From Tamarix chinensis (Eukaryota > Streptophyta > Magnoliopsida > Caryophyllales > Tamaricaceae): a stretch of DNA of 64,000 bases. This document shows, piece by piece, positions 38,340-49,950 of the stretch. The notes below the pieces were generated by a model. It saw only the letters and a program-made list of their open reading frames with translations. It ran no database searches and was not told the origin of the DNA. Location: the NCBI GenBank assembly GCA_030549775.1, contig CM060178.1:70602556-70666555 (forward strand), in the 5' to 3' direction. Position 1 is the first letter of the stretch. Each line of letters starts with the position of its first letter. The translations under genes were made by a program, and so were the position numbers.

Positions 38340-39790
38340 AGTTACTGATTTACCCCCATCATCCTTACAAAATTACTGAAATGTCCCTTCTTTGTAAAAC
38401 TACCGAGTCACCCTTTTCTATTTGCCAATTTACCATATTACCCTCATGTTGCATAATTACCAAATTACCCCTTTCATGTGTTAGATTACCAATTTATCCT
38501 CCATACTTATTAAACCATCAACTTCAACCCTCATACTTGTTAATTTACCAGTTTACCCTTCCAGTGGATTAAATTACCATATTACCCTTTATACTTATCT
38601 AAATTACCAAATTACCCTTAGGCTTATTAAGTTACCAACTCACCCTTTATACTTGGTACACTTTCCATATTGCCCATTTGGTTAGTTAGATTACCAAATT
38701 GCCTTCTTTCATTACTATAATTACCAAATTGCCCTTTTAGTTGGTTAAATTACTAAATTGCCCTTCTCCATTATTATAATTACCAAATTGTCCTTTAAGT
38801 TGGTTAATTTACCAAATTACCCTTCTTCACCACTATAATTACCATTTTTCCCTTTTAGTTGGTTAATTTACCAAATTGCCCCTTCTTCAATATTATAATT
38901 ACCAAATTGCCCTTTTATGGTTAATTTACCTGTTTGCCCTTCTTCATCACTATAATTACCATTTTTCCTTTTTAATTGGTTAGTTTACCAAATTGCCCCT
39001 TCTTCATTATTATAATTACCAAATTACCCTTTTAGTTGTTTAATTTACCAAATTGCCCTTCTTCATCACTAGAATTACCATTTTACCCTTTTAGTTGGTT
39101 AATTCACCAAATTGCCCTTCTTCATCACTAGAATTACCATTTTACCCTTTTAGTTGGTTAATTAACCAAATTGCCCTTTTTCATTATTATAATTGTCATT
39201 TTGTCCCTCTTCATTATTATAATTACCAATTTACCTCTTTTAAATGGGTAAATCACCAAATTACCCTTCTTCATTGTTATAGTTACTATTTTGCCTCTTT
39301 TTCTATAAATTACCTAAATACCCTTTCCTTTATATCAAATTACCATTTTACCCCTTTACTTTACATAACTACCAAAATCCCATTTATTTACACCAAATTA
39401 CCCTTTTACCCTTTTACTTTACATGATTACCAAAATACCTTTCCTTTATACTAAATTACCATTTTACCCTTCTACTTTACATAATTACCAAAATACCCTT
39501 CCTTTTCACAAAATTATTATTTTACCCTTCTACGTTATTAAATTACTAAATTATCCTTCCCTCACACCAATTTACCATTCTACCTTCTACTTTATTAAAT
39601 TACCAAAACAACCCTTTATAAAATTACCATAATACCTTAACCATTATATTTACTTCACCAAAATACTTTATTGCACCCAAAAATTACCTAGTTATCCCCT
39701 TTTCATGTAGAATTACTAAAATATCCTCTTTCCTTGTCCATTTACCATTTTACCCCATTTGCTCTTATAATTTACTATATTGCCCCTATT
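38340..39790. repeat. minisatellite, period about 59 bp (two about 29-bp halves)
   Basis: Roughly 1.4 kb of degenerate tandem units built on 'TTACCAAATTGCCCTT' alternating with 'TTAGTTGGTTAA' and 'CTTCATCACTATAA'. Clean 59-bp copies run from about 38717 to 39180; the flanks are more diverged. It lies within LTR copy D and is not present at this scale in the other copies. Confidence 0.9.
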
Positions 39791-40340
39791 ATACCACTTT
39801 TACCAAGATACCCACACTACATAAAATATTAATATTAATGCTCCATACCTATCATCTAACTCTACCAACTATTATTAATTATTATTAATACATATTAGCA
39901 CCTACCATACACATATTTAGGCCACAGCTTTTGCACATGTAAAAATTACCAAAACGCCCCTAGGGCTTTTATATTAACATTACTTATGCACCAAATGGCC
40001 ATATTAACATATCATATCATACATATACTCTTAACATTATTATTAACAACAAGCTCCTTCTTCAAACATTATTTCTACATATGACACATAAAGTAACATT
40101 TTTTCCTTTTTATCAATCAACACATGCCACTAAATACATTAGAATTAACAACATATATCATGCATATAAACATATTAAAAACCCTAATGTGCTAGCATAT
40201 GTATATCTATACGTTTAAGTAAGGTTTAACAGTTACCTTATTTTCTGCAAAAGTTAAACATTTTCGGTACCCTAGTTAAAGATTCAAGCTTTGATTAGTA
40301 AAAATCAATCCCTAAAAATAATATCAAGAATTAGCATAAT

Positions 40341-40546
40341 TGTAATACCTCAATTTGAGCAGAGTGCTATAAGGATTGATATGACTACTTATATCAACAT
40401 GATATACAATCTTTTTTGTAATTCCATCTTAAGAACTCTACAGTTAAGCGTGTTAAAAGGACTCATATTGATCTATGGGGTCAGCCGATCAATCCAAAAG
40501 CGCTTCAAGGTAGCCCCGCGTAGTCGTATCGACTTGGGGTACTACA
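40341..40546 (+). repeat. Cassandra LTR1 (206 bp, internally deleted)
   Basis: TGTAATACCTCAATTTG to GGGGTACTACA. Compared with LTR2 it lacks about 100 bp between 'TTAAGCGTG' and 'TTGATCTATGG', which removes the 3' part of the 5S-like sequence. The deletion borders share a short GTG(T/C)T, as in microhomology-mediated loss. Confidence 0.9.
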
Positions 40547-40548
40547 AA

Positions 40549-40560
40549 TAGTATCAGAGT
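40549..40560 (+). promoter_or_regulatory. Cassandra primer-binding site
   Basis: TAGTATCAGAGT, 10 of 12 matches to TGGTATCAGAGC, complementary to the initiator-Met tRNA 3' end; two bases after LTR1. Confidence 0.85.
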
Positions 40561-40693
40561 AAAACTGCAACCGTGAGTTGAACTTGAATGAGCTAGTTAG
40601 CCACCTAGCGGGACAATTCTTGGGATAAACTGTATTGAGATAGTTAGTGGCTGAGGCACAACAAGAACTTTGCGTTCTTTAAGTGGGGGTGAA

Positions 40694-40999
40694 TGTAATA
40701 CCCTAATTTGAGAAGAGTGTTGTAAGGATTGATATGGATACTTATATCAACATGGTATACCATCTTTTTGGTGACTCCATTCTAAGAACTCCACAATTAA
40801 GCGTGCTAGCAGTGGAGCAATTTTTAGGATGGGTAACCCTCATAGGAAGTTTCAGAAATTTTCTAAAAATTTCTGTAGAAGTACGTGAGTGAGGACAAAG
40901 TGTGTTGAAAAGAATCTTGTTGATCTATGGGACTAGCCGATCAATCCAAAAGCTCTCTAAGGTAGCCCCCGCATGGTCTTATTGACTCGGGGTGTTACA
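40694..40999 (+). repeat. Cassandra LTR2 (306 bp)
   Basis: TGTAATACCCTAATTTG to GACTCGGGGTGTTACA. It keeps the full LTR layout including the 5S-like part and is likely the more faithful copy. Confidence 0.92.
40720..40855 (+). other. 5S rRNA-like sequence in Cassandra LTR2
   Basis: 'AAGAACTCCACAATTAAGCG' followed after a spacer by 'TTAGGATGGGTAACC' mirrors the 5S rRNA 3' half (AGAACTCCGAAGTTAAGCGTGC ... GGATGGGTGACC). The Box C equivalent is GGATGGGTAACC at 40827-40838. It is a retroelement-borne 5S derivative, not a cellular 5S gene. Confidence 0.85.
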
Positions 41000-42897
41000 A
41001 TAATAGAAGTAGAAAATCAAAAGAATAATTTTTATATCAAAAGCTTAATTAATATATATTAATGCCAACTATTTTTATACCTTAAAATTAACTAAATTTG
41101 GGCTAAAAATAAGGTAAGGCTCACGTTGCATGCAGAAATGAAGGAGGAAGGGAGTCGAAGGAGGGAATAGGAGAAGGAAGGAGGTGTTGATTTGGTTAAG
41201 GTATTGGGGTTAGGAGGAGGGCAGGTGGAGGGGAATTAGGGTAGTGGCTGAGTACAGGGATGGAGTGGGGGTGTAGCCAGTGGTCAGGGTGGATGATTGA
41301 CAACCAAGGGAGGCGGAGAAGGTAATTGTAGGGATGTAAAAATGGATGCAAGGGTGGTGGGGATGAAGGATGAAAGGAAAAAAAGGGGATACAGGGCTGG
41401 GTTTCGGCCAAGGGAGGCAAGGGGTGGTAGGAGAGGTTCCAAGGGTGGATTGGTGGCTTTGGTGGAAGTGGAAGAGGCAGAATACTAGAAGACAATGGTG
41501 GTGTAGGGTGGAGGCCGAAAATGGGGAGAGAAAAAGAAGAAGAAGAAGAAGGGTAGTTGTAGGGGGCATGTGGGGGTGGCTTGGTGGTGCAGGGAGGTAG
41601 TAGGGGTGGTAGGAGGAAGTGGTGGTTGATGGTAGTGGAGCAAAAACAAAGGAAGGGGAGAAGAGGGGAAGAAAAGGAGAAGAAGGTTCGATCGGGAAGA
41701 GGGAGGCTCAAAAAATGGGCAGAGAAGGGAGAATAAGGAGAGGAAAAGGAAGAGTGGGAGAGGGCAGGTATGGTTGGTTGGGTAAAGGTACATGAGGGCA
41801 GCGCATAGGTGGTAGGAAGAGAAAGAAGAAGAAGAAGGGAAAATAAGGCATGTGGAGAAGGGCTACAGGGATGTGTTTGGTCCAAAAAGGGAAAGAAAAG
41901 GACGGGGAGAGAAGGAGAGTGAGAGCAGGTTATAGGTTACAAAAGGCAGATGGCAGAGGTGGTAGTTGCAGGCTGTGTAGGAGGCACGATAGGCAGTGGT
42001 CAAAGAAGAAGGGAGAAGGGAAGAAGAATAATAAGGAGAAGAAAAGAAGAGGCAGGCAAGCTAGGCAGGGAGAAAGGAAGGGAAGCGAGCCGGCCCGTAC
42101 ACGAGGAGGAGGTGGAGAGCAAAGAAAGCTGGGCTGGCCCAACCGGGGGGAAAGGAAAGAAAAGAAGGGGAAAAGCTGACCCAGGGCTGGTCACGCAGGA
42201 AAGGAAGGAGGGAGGGAGAAAAGATAGAGATAGCCGCTGGCCGAGCGTGAGGGGGAAGGAAATAAAGCTGGCTGAGTGGCTCGAAGGGGAAGAAAAAGGA
42301 AAAAGGAAGAAAAGGAGAAAAAAAGAAAAAATGGAAAATGGAAAATGGAGAGAAATAAAATAAAATAATTTATGGAATAATGGAATTTAATATTTTTTAT
42401 AAATAAATTAATTTAATAATTTAATTTATTATAATTTAATATATTGGTTTAAAAAGGTTAATTTTAATAAAATATTGGTTTGGAAAATTATTTAAATAAA
42501 ATAACAAAATATTTATTTTCATTTATTAAATATTCATATCCATTTTTATATACTCAAAGATCCACAAAATAATTAAATTAAATAAATTTAAATGTTCATT
42601 TATCCTAAATAAGTGTTATTTATTAAATTATAGGTTTTAAATTTTGGGGTATTATACTAAAGAAGCTTTATATTTATAGATATCATAGTATATACTATAT
42701 ACTATACATTAATGTATCGTAGAGTACCTAGAAGGTTTTCACCTAGGAATTCTATGAAATGGAGAAAATATACCCAAAATAAGAAATGGACTTTACGTAA
42801 CATCAATACAACAAGATTAGTGAGCTTTTGTTCATGCAGTTTATTGCATCTATATTAAAAGTTGTAATATTTTTTCACCTTTTCAATATATATATAG

Positions 42898-43500
42898 ATT
42901 GCAAAGAAAATTTTATATCCTGAGACCTCTATAATAGAGAGACATGTGTTATGGAAGGAAGCTAGGGTCCCTAAAGATTGTACCATGGCTAATGGGGCTA
43001 TTAATGAAGTAGTTGAAAAGATTGTATGTTCTTGTTATTGTATTCATTTATAAGTTCCAGTCACCCATAGAAAATGTTTTAAAATATAACTCTTTATCTA
43101 TGGTATGTATGATAGGATTCATTTGATACTTCTAAGACTAGTGTATCATTTGTATCACCTATCAATGATTTGTTGACTAAGGCTTTGAGAATGACCAAAA
43201 ATCCTTGTTTTATTTGGGTTAGTGGAGTAAGAGTTAAAATGAGAGATTATTTACGCTCACATGATGTCTCATGTACTACTTCTATGTATGAGAAGATGAT
43301 AGCTCAAAATGAAGTTGCAGGAATTGAGGCTTAACGTTGATGCTCTCATATCCAAAAAAACAGAAAAAGATATTATTGATATAGCAGAGATAGCCTCAAT
43401 CCCTAGTGTCAAAGACAATTGTTTATATTCATGTTTGGTAGATTTACTAGAGGCATATGTCTATATATATATATATATATTGGAATGTCTACATTGCTAG
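42898..43500 (+). pseudogene. CACTA Transposase_24-like gene, central part
   Basis: The first exon-like piece (42898-43023) encodes 'ERHVLWKEARVPKDCTMAN', matching the 'WKe-R--kdG' region of plant Ptta/En/Spm transposases. A GT...AG intron (43024-43115) follows. The second piece (43116-43334) encodes 'DSFDTSKTSVSFVSPINDLLTKAL...VSGVRVKMRDYLRS', matching 'D-lt-ALg--ehpGrvRgvG'. The frame ends in TAA at 43332-43334. A further frame to 43500 ('LRLNVDALISKKTE') resembles the coiled-coil region that comes next in this family. A hAT MITE carrying a nest of insertions starts 45 bp later. Confidence 0.68.
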
Positions 43501-44901
43501 TTTGTTAAATAAAATTTTTTTATTAATAAAAAAACCCTACTAAATAGGGATGTAAAGGGGCAGGTGTAACACCCCAAATTTTACTATTTTTTTTAAACGG
43601 AAGCACCAAAATTAAAACCCGTGAATTCTGGGATGTTACCGCCACACTAAATACCAGACCGGTTCACTCCAACCATTCCAGTACCAAATGTTAAGGCTAA
43701 AGAATTTTTTTTGTTAAACTTTAATTAATACTTAAATCAAGAGTGCATAACATTCAAAAATCAGAGTACGCGTAAAAGAATTATAATTCATAACCAAAAA
43801 GAGAAATAGCCGTACAACTATTAAAAGATTCATCTCAAATACTAAACAAAAAGTAATAAATCAAAAAGGGTAAATCTGATACAAAGAGAAATAATAGAAG
43901 GGAAATAAAATAATGAGAAGAGTGCAAACGGCCACGACACTCTCGAACTTTGAGCCAACTACAAGCTCAACACTCAGCCCCACCTGATGTCTTGCCCACC
44001 TGCACAAAGTCAGAAGGGCCTACTACTAGTGGAAATGAGCAGCACCCATGAAAATGGTGATTAGTACACTACGTACTGAGTAAGGTAACATTGCACTAAA
44101 GCTAACACATAAAATCACATAAATAATGAAGAAGAAATAAAGGAGCATAAATTCCAACATAATTACATAAAGGCAAATGAACATTCAGGTAAATATACAA
44201 AGGTCCAATATAGCCCAGATTAATTACTTAATTAATCTCTTATCGAAATTCTTTTCACACCATACTATTTATCAAGTCCACACGAGTATAGGAACTCCAC
44301 TATTTTAGCTGGTGGATTGGTCTCCAGGGTACTCTGGCGCCTGGCCACTATTTTAGCCAGTGGATCAGTCACTTAGGGTATATGCCCTACCACTATTATA
44401 TGCCAGTAGATTGGTATGGCCCCTGCTCATATAGCGTTCCACTGTAAGTAATTAGTGTCTTTCCCATGTCTTAGCAAACTGTAGGGTTTGATTTATTAAG
44501 CTCAGGATCCATTTTATTCTTCCACTCATGGCTTATTAAAATACTTAGGTCAACTCACATCCCTTGGTCAGCTTATTCCCCTTTGGTCAACCTCTTTCCC
44601 TTTTAGTCAACTTACTTCCCTTGGTAAACTTCTTTCTCCATTCTCTTTTTTCATCCTTTCCCCCACAAAAACCACATTAGCATCCTCACATGCATGTCTT
44701 GTAGGGTCACAACACATAACATCACATACCACAATATTTCATCACATACACATAGTACACATGCCATATAATAACATAGAAACATACTTCAACTCTACGC
44801 CATACCACATACGAAATAATTATAATGATAGGCATAAGATACAACACATATAAAGCATATAATGCACATCAACACACATAAGGCCTTAGTAACACCCTTA
44901 C

Positions 44902-44963
44902 CTAAAATGACACTGGTCTTGAAGCACGCTCCTATGCCTCCTTAGGGCTTTGACTGGTCTCAC
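44902..44963 (-). other. 62-nt exon-like conserved block in LTR copy E
   Basis: On the minus strand it is bordered by ...ATATAG and GTAAGG. Same length and near-identical sequence as in copies B and F, including 'AAGCCCTAAGGAGGC'. Confidence 0.55.
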
Positions 44964-45189
44964 CTATATGAGGAGAAAACTAGAATTAGATTCCCTCCTA
45001 CTAAAAACACTATTATTACAAATTTATTCTAAGACTAGGTTTTTAATAAAATATTAACATATTAATAAAAATGACATTAACTAATTACTAACTTTGCTAA
45101 AGATATAAGAATTAATAGTAATATTGCAAAATTTGATAATATAAGGGTTTGAAGACTTAATTCTACTAATAATAATAATGAAAATGGAA

Positions 45190-45249
45190 ATAATACAAAT
45201 AATAACAATAATGATGATGATGATGATAATAATAATAATAATAATAACC

Positions 45250-45280
<31 letters not shown>

Positions 45281-45343
45281 GGGCCTTACTAAAAAACAAA
45301 GTGAAATAAGGGCTTCGGCCCCTTTACCAAAATAATAATAATG

Positions 45344-45385
<42 letters not shown>

Positions 45386-45653
45386 TGAAAAATAATAGTA
45401 GAAATAGAAATAAATTAATGATAAAACCATAATAATATTGAAAAATAATAATAATAATCGTAACGGTAATAACAATACTAAAAATACTAATAATAATATT
45501 AATATTATTCAAAACGGATGGTGAGATAAGGGCTTAAACCCTTCACCAAAATAATTCTAATAATATCATTAGGAAATTATTAATAAAAAATAGTAATAAT
45601 AATAGTAATGAAATAATAATTGAAATTACAAAATAATAATAATGATGATGATG

Positions 45654-45716
<63 letters not shown>

Positions 45717-45852
45717 TGATGATGATGATGATGATGATGATGATAAAATAACATAAACCGAGAGTAACATAAATTAGGGTTTTCGACCCTACTTCAAAAT
45801 AGTAAAAGTACCATTAGTGATAATAATAATAATAATAATAACACATATTACT

Positions 45853-45888
<36 letters not shown>

Positions 45889-46035
45889 TTCAAAATAGTA
45901 ATAATAATAATAATAACATTATAAAATAAAAAATTCATAATAATACTAATAATATTAATAATACTAATACTAATAACCTACTCAACCAAATAGGGTCAAC
46001 CCTAATAAGAAATAATAATACTAATAATATTGAAC

Positions 46036-46068
<33 letters not shown>

Positions 46069-46075
46069 TTCAAAT
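45190..46075. repeat. AAT/GAT microsatellite cluster in LTR copy E
   Basis: Multiple AAT runs (about 45228-45280, 45327-45384, 45655-45717, 45820-45890, 46037-46070) with GAT variants. Antisense frames here give artificial poly-Tyr/Ile/Leu proteins. Confidence 0.92.
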
Positions 46076-46779
46076 AATAGGCTAAAATTAAAATAAAATA
46101 AAATAAACTTAATTAAATAGGGAAAAAGGGTTGAGAGGGTTTAGGGTTCAACCTTAGGCTGGTGGTGATAGGCGGTGCAGGCGGTGGTGCAGAGCGATGG
46201 CGGTGGTGGATGGAAAAATGGAAGAAAAGGGGAAAAGTTGGATGTTGGGAAAAGGAGAGGAAGAATGGAGGTGGGATTTGGGGTGTTTAGATTTTCTTAG
46301 GTGGATAGGAGTAGAATGGAGGGGGTTGTGCGGCCAAAGGTGGCAGCGCACGGCAGCGGTGGTGGTGGCCGAATGAGAAAGAAGAAGAGAAAGAGAGGAG
46401 GAGAGAGAGGAGGAGAGAGAGGAAGAGGAAAAGAAAGGTAGGAAAAGGTATAGGGTGGTTTGTAGAATAGATTAGGTGGTGTAGGGGTAGTGGCTACGGC
46501 AGGAGAGGTGGCTAATGGTGGTTTGAAGGGCGGCGGAGGTGGAAGAGAGGGTTGATTGGGAAGCAAACTTTGCACAGTCTGGGTGGTTTGTGCAGGACAA
46601 ATCGAGGGATATGGGTGGTTTAGTTAGTTAGAGGGTGGTGCAGGGAAGACTTAAGTACGAAGATCAGGTGACGTAGTTGGCCGATAGAGGTAGAATGGCC
46701 GTCTAAAGTGGCAGCAGCTCATGAGGGGAGAAGGTCTGGGTAAGAAATCAAAATTTCTATGTAAGATAGCTTAAGGGGG

Positions 46780-46787
46780 TATTTATA
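46780..46787 (-). promoter_or_regulatory. TATA box of LTR copy E
   Basis: TATAAATA on the minus strand (TATTTATA on plus), equivalent to the sites in copies A and F. Confidence 0.55.
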
Positions 46788-49350
46788 GAGTTTGGAGGAG
46801 AGGGAGGGTTCTGTGGGTCGACATGGGAATAGGGTAGGTAGGGTTAGGGTCACCAACGACGACGGTTGGCAGGTGGAATTCAAAAACGTGGCAAGATATA
46901 CGCAAGAAAAAGAAGGGTAGTGTGAGGAAGAAAAGGGAGGTGGGTTGGGTCATGCTGACCAGCAAGTTAGGGGGAAGAGAGAGGAAGGAAAAAGGTTGGT
47001 CAAAACAAGCATGACCGGCGGCGTTAACCTCGGAGGTAGGCAGTGGAGTTACAGGTCGGCGGCAGGAAGGAGGAACAAAGGGGGGTTGGACTGGCGGTCT
47101 TGTAACACCCCAAAATTTACTACTTTTTTTTAAAGCGGAAGAAATTATAATAGAAATATTTAAATTAAAACCCGTGAATTCTGGGGATGTTACCGCCACA
47201 CTTAGTACTAGATCGGTTCTCTCCGACCGTTCCAGTATCATATGATAAGGCTAAGAAAAGGTTTACATTTAACTCAAACCAATAGTTCATAAAAGAACTC
47301 GAAAGATCATACGTTAAAATCATAGTACGCGTAAAGAATCATGAATCAAAAATAAAATAGAAATCAGAGTGCAAAATCAAAATTCCTCGGAGGGAATAAT
47401 CTTATAATCAATAAAAGATTTATTTGAAATACTCAATACAAGGTAAAAGATCAAACGGGATAAATCCGATACAAAAGAAATACAGAAGGAATAAATTGCA
47501 TAACGAGTTAATACGGCCACGACACTCTCGAACCTTGAGCCAAAACACAAGCTCAACACTCAGCCCCACCAGATGTCTCGCCCACCTGCACAAGGTCAGA
47601 AGGGCACACTACTCATGGGAGTGTGCAGCACCCATGAAAAGGGTGATTAGTACGCTATGTACTGAGCAAGGTAACCGAGCACTAAGGCCAACGCATAATA
47701 TCACATAAACCATGCATAAGAATAAAAAGGACATAAAGACCAACATTATAAGGACATAATATCGAACAATCATTCAAGTACATACATAAAGGCCCAATTA
47801 TAGTCTGGATTAATTATTTAATCAATCTTTTATTAAAAGTTGATACACACCATGCCTTTTATCAAATCTATGTAAGTACAAGAACACTCCATTATTATTG
47901 CTGGTGGGCCGGTCACTTGCGGGACAAAGTCCACACCACTATTTTTTGCCAGTGGATCGGTCACTTGCGAGACAATAGTCCACACCACTATTCCTAACCG
48001 GTGGATCGGTCTAGTTCCTATTCACATAGGGTTCCACTGTAAGTAATTAGTATCTTTTAATTGTCTTAGCAAACTCTTGTTTATGTTTATTGAACTCGAG
48101 TCACCCTACTATTATTGCGAGTGGGTCGGTCACTTGCGGGACAATATCCACAACACTATTATTCGCCAGTGGATCGGTCACTTATAGGGTAAAAACCCTA
48201 ACCACTATTTCTAATATGTGGATCAGTCTAGACCCGGCTCAATAATCTTCCACTTTAAATTATTAGTGTCTTAAGTATCTTATTCAAAAGCTTTCACCCT
48301 GGACATGCATGAATCATCACACATCACAAATCATAAATTCTACCATCATTATTACACTTTAATCACCAAGTACACATGATACAATAGAAACTCTAAGCAG
48401 CCACAACAAACCTTAATTTTTCACACAAACCCTAGCTCGATCTCCTGCGTACCCTTATATCGCTCCACGTACTATTTTTCATCCAAAGTGTTCAAACACC
48501 CAAACAACACTTACATTACCTTCCTCACATCCCCATTCAAATTTTCATACGTAAACTTTGTATCCATGCAAACGTTACACATTCCATGCCAACCCTAATC
48601 AGTGGCGGAGCTAGACTTTTAATCCCATGGTGTCCTGTAGTGTCATGTATGAACACATAAAATTAATACATATTTTTTTCAATTTAAATTTTTTTTCATA
48701 TTAGCTATAAGTTTTCCTGAAAATGATATCAAATACAAATGTATTTGCAATTATCATAAGAATATATTCACTTACCAATTTCTCATTAAATTTTATACCT
48801 TGACCTTAAAAAAATTATAGATAATTAGGGTAATTTATTTCATACAATTTAGTGACTAAAATAATTAGCTTGATTTTGTGTCTTTCAATTAAAACTCAAA
48901 CGACTTATCAAACAATAAAAATATTATAAAAATGATAAAGGATATATCCATATTTAATAATAACAATATCAAATATTTAGAATCACTAATCAATTTATTT
49001 AATAGAATCACTTATCAAACAATTTAATGAATTAACTAAGAAATTTACTAAAACTTAATTGATAATATAATTGTATAACGAACTAATTCAAAAACTAACT
49101 AATAAATTAAACAATTCAATCTATAAATCTAAAAAATTTGATTTCTACAAACTAATTTTGATTTCTACCTAATCAATAAACCAATTTCTATTTTCTACAT
49201 TAATAAGATTAATTAGAATTTCTATAAACTAAAAAATATAATCAATTAATATAATAAATATAAACAATTTAATTGCATTCTAATTTCACAAATTTATAAA
49301 TTTATGATAAATAATTTAACAAACTAAAAATTAACTTAAATCTTACCTGA

Positions 49351-49950
49351 TCAACTTGTGGGTTGGCCGGTTGGGACATGTTGTGGCTCCGTTCGTGGCT
49401 CGTTTGAAGATTGAAGAATGAATGAAGGCAGGCAGGCAGCAACCGGCAGTTGTAGACTTGCAGGCTGCAGTAGTTGTAGACTTGTAGGCTTGCAGCTTCT
49501 TCTCTTGGGTGGCTCCTGTGGCGCGTGGCGGTTGAGGATTGAGAATTGAGATCGGCACGTAGCGGCAGGCGGCCTAGCAGCGACCAGCGGGCAACAGGCA
49601 ACAGCACTGCAGCACCAAGCCACCAGTGCACAGTGCAGTCGCACCATAGTAGGCTGGAAGAAGAATAATGGGCGGCGTTTGGCGGCAGAAACGGCGAGCT
49701 CCAGACCTCCGGTGGACAGTTGAGAGCTATATGCTGTGTGCAGGGAGTGTGCTAGCATCGTGCGTCGAGGAGGGTCGAAACCAGCAGGCAGGCTGCTAGG
49801 CGCCCACAGCAGGAGTCGAAGAGGAGGGTTAGGGTTTGGGGGGGGGAATTCATCAAAACGACGTCGTTTTGATGATGTAAAAAAATTCAAAACGAGTCGT
49901 CTGCGGGACTTGATCCTACGACCTTTGTCGTCGATACACGGGACACCCAA
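49351..49950 (-). CDS. unrecognised 199-codon open frame in the hAT element
   Basis: Open from ATG at 49950 to a stop at 49351. The product is Arg-, Pro-, Ala- and Ser-rich, starting MGVPCIDDKGRRIKSRRRLV, with no domain I recognise. Two other overlapping frames on the same strand and one on the opposite strand are also open here. That suggests openness from high GC content more than selection. It may be a piece of captured host sequence or a chance frame; low confidence that it is a gene. Confidence 0.2.
   Translation of the reverse strand: MGVPCIDDKGRRIKSRRRLVLNFFTSSKRRRFDEFPPPNPNPPLRLLLWAPSSLPAGFDPPRRTMLAHSLHTAYSSQLSTGGLELAVSAAKRRPLFFFQPTMVRLHCALVAWCCSAVACCPLVAARPPAATCRSQFSILNRHAPQEPPKRRSCKPTSLQLLQPASLQLPVAACLPSFILQSSNEPRTEPQHVPTGQPTS
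49850..49875. other. 26-bp perfect palindrome in the hAT element
   Basis: Half-site TCATCAAAACGAC followed directly by its exact reverse complement. The core AAAACGACGTCGTTTT has an ACGT centre like bZIP-bound elements. Confidence 0.9.

Larger units (their letters stand above)
40341..40999 (+). mobile_element. Cassandra-type TRIM retrotransposon with 5S rRNA-like LTRs
   Basis: Complete 659-bp element. LTR1 is 40341-40546, the interior 40547-40693, LTR2 40694-40999. Perfect 5-bp duplication ATAAT (40336-40340, 41000-41004). Both LTRs start TGTAATACC and end in a TACA terminus. A primer-binding site follows LTR1 directly. The purine-rich 'AAGTGGGGGTGAA' precedes LTR2 as the polypurine tract. 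LTR2 carries a 5S rRNA-like region. No coding capacity, as expected for terminal-repeat retrotransposons in miniature. Inserted in solo LTR copy D. Confidence 0.93.
36851..42656 (-). mobile_element. solo LTR (copy D of the giant-LTR family) with Cassandra insertion
   Basis: Perfect 5-bp duplications CTAAA (36846-36850, 42657-42661); termini TGTAACACCCC and TTTGGGGTATTATA. Left-end landmarks match copies E and F: 'GG-ATATTACCATCACACTTAATACC' and 'CATTCCAATACCAAGTGCTAAGGCTAAA'. Tandem 'CCACTATTATTCG...GGTGGA' units lie at about 37590-37955. It is longer than its relatives because of a 59-bp minisatellite (about 38340-39790) and a Cassandra element (40341-40999); net length is about 5.1 kb. The purine-rich GC block (about 41110-42350) and AT-rich tail complete the family order in reverse, hence minus strand. 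Confidence 0.85.

Noticed and set aside
40720..40855. A cellular 5S rRNA gene.
   Set aside because: Sits inside a retroelement LTR with matching termini and duplication, and the 5S-like sequence is too diverged.
41196..41885. 229-codon minus-strand open frame.
   Set aside because: Ser/Pro/Leu/His-rich, lies in the purine-rich GC block of solo LTR D, and similar frames occur in all copies (e.g. 52181-52702, 46297-46575). Low complexity, not a protein gene.
45077..45770. Minus-strand frames made of poly-Leu, poly-Ile or poly-Tyr.
   Set aside because: Translations of AAT microsatellites.
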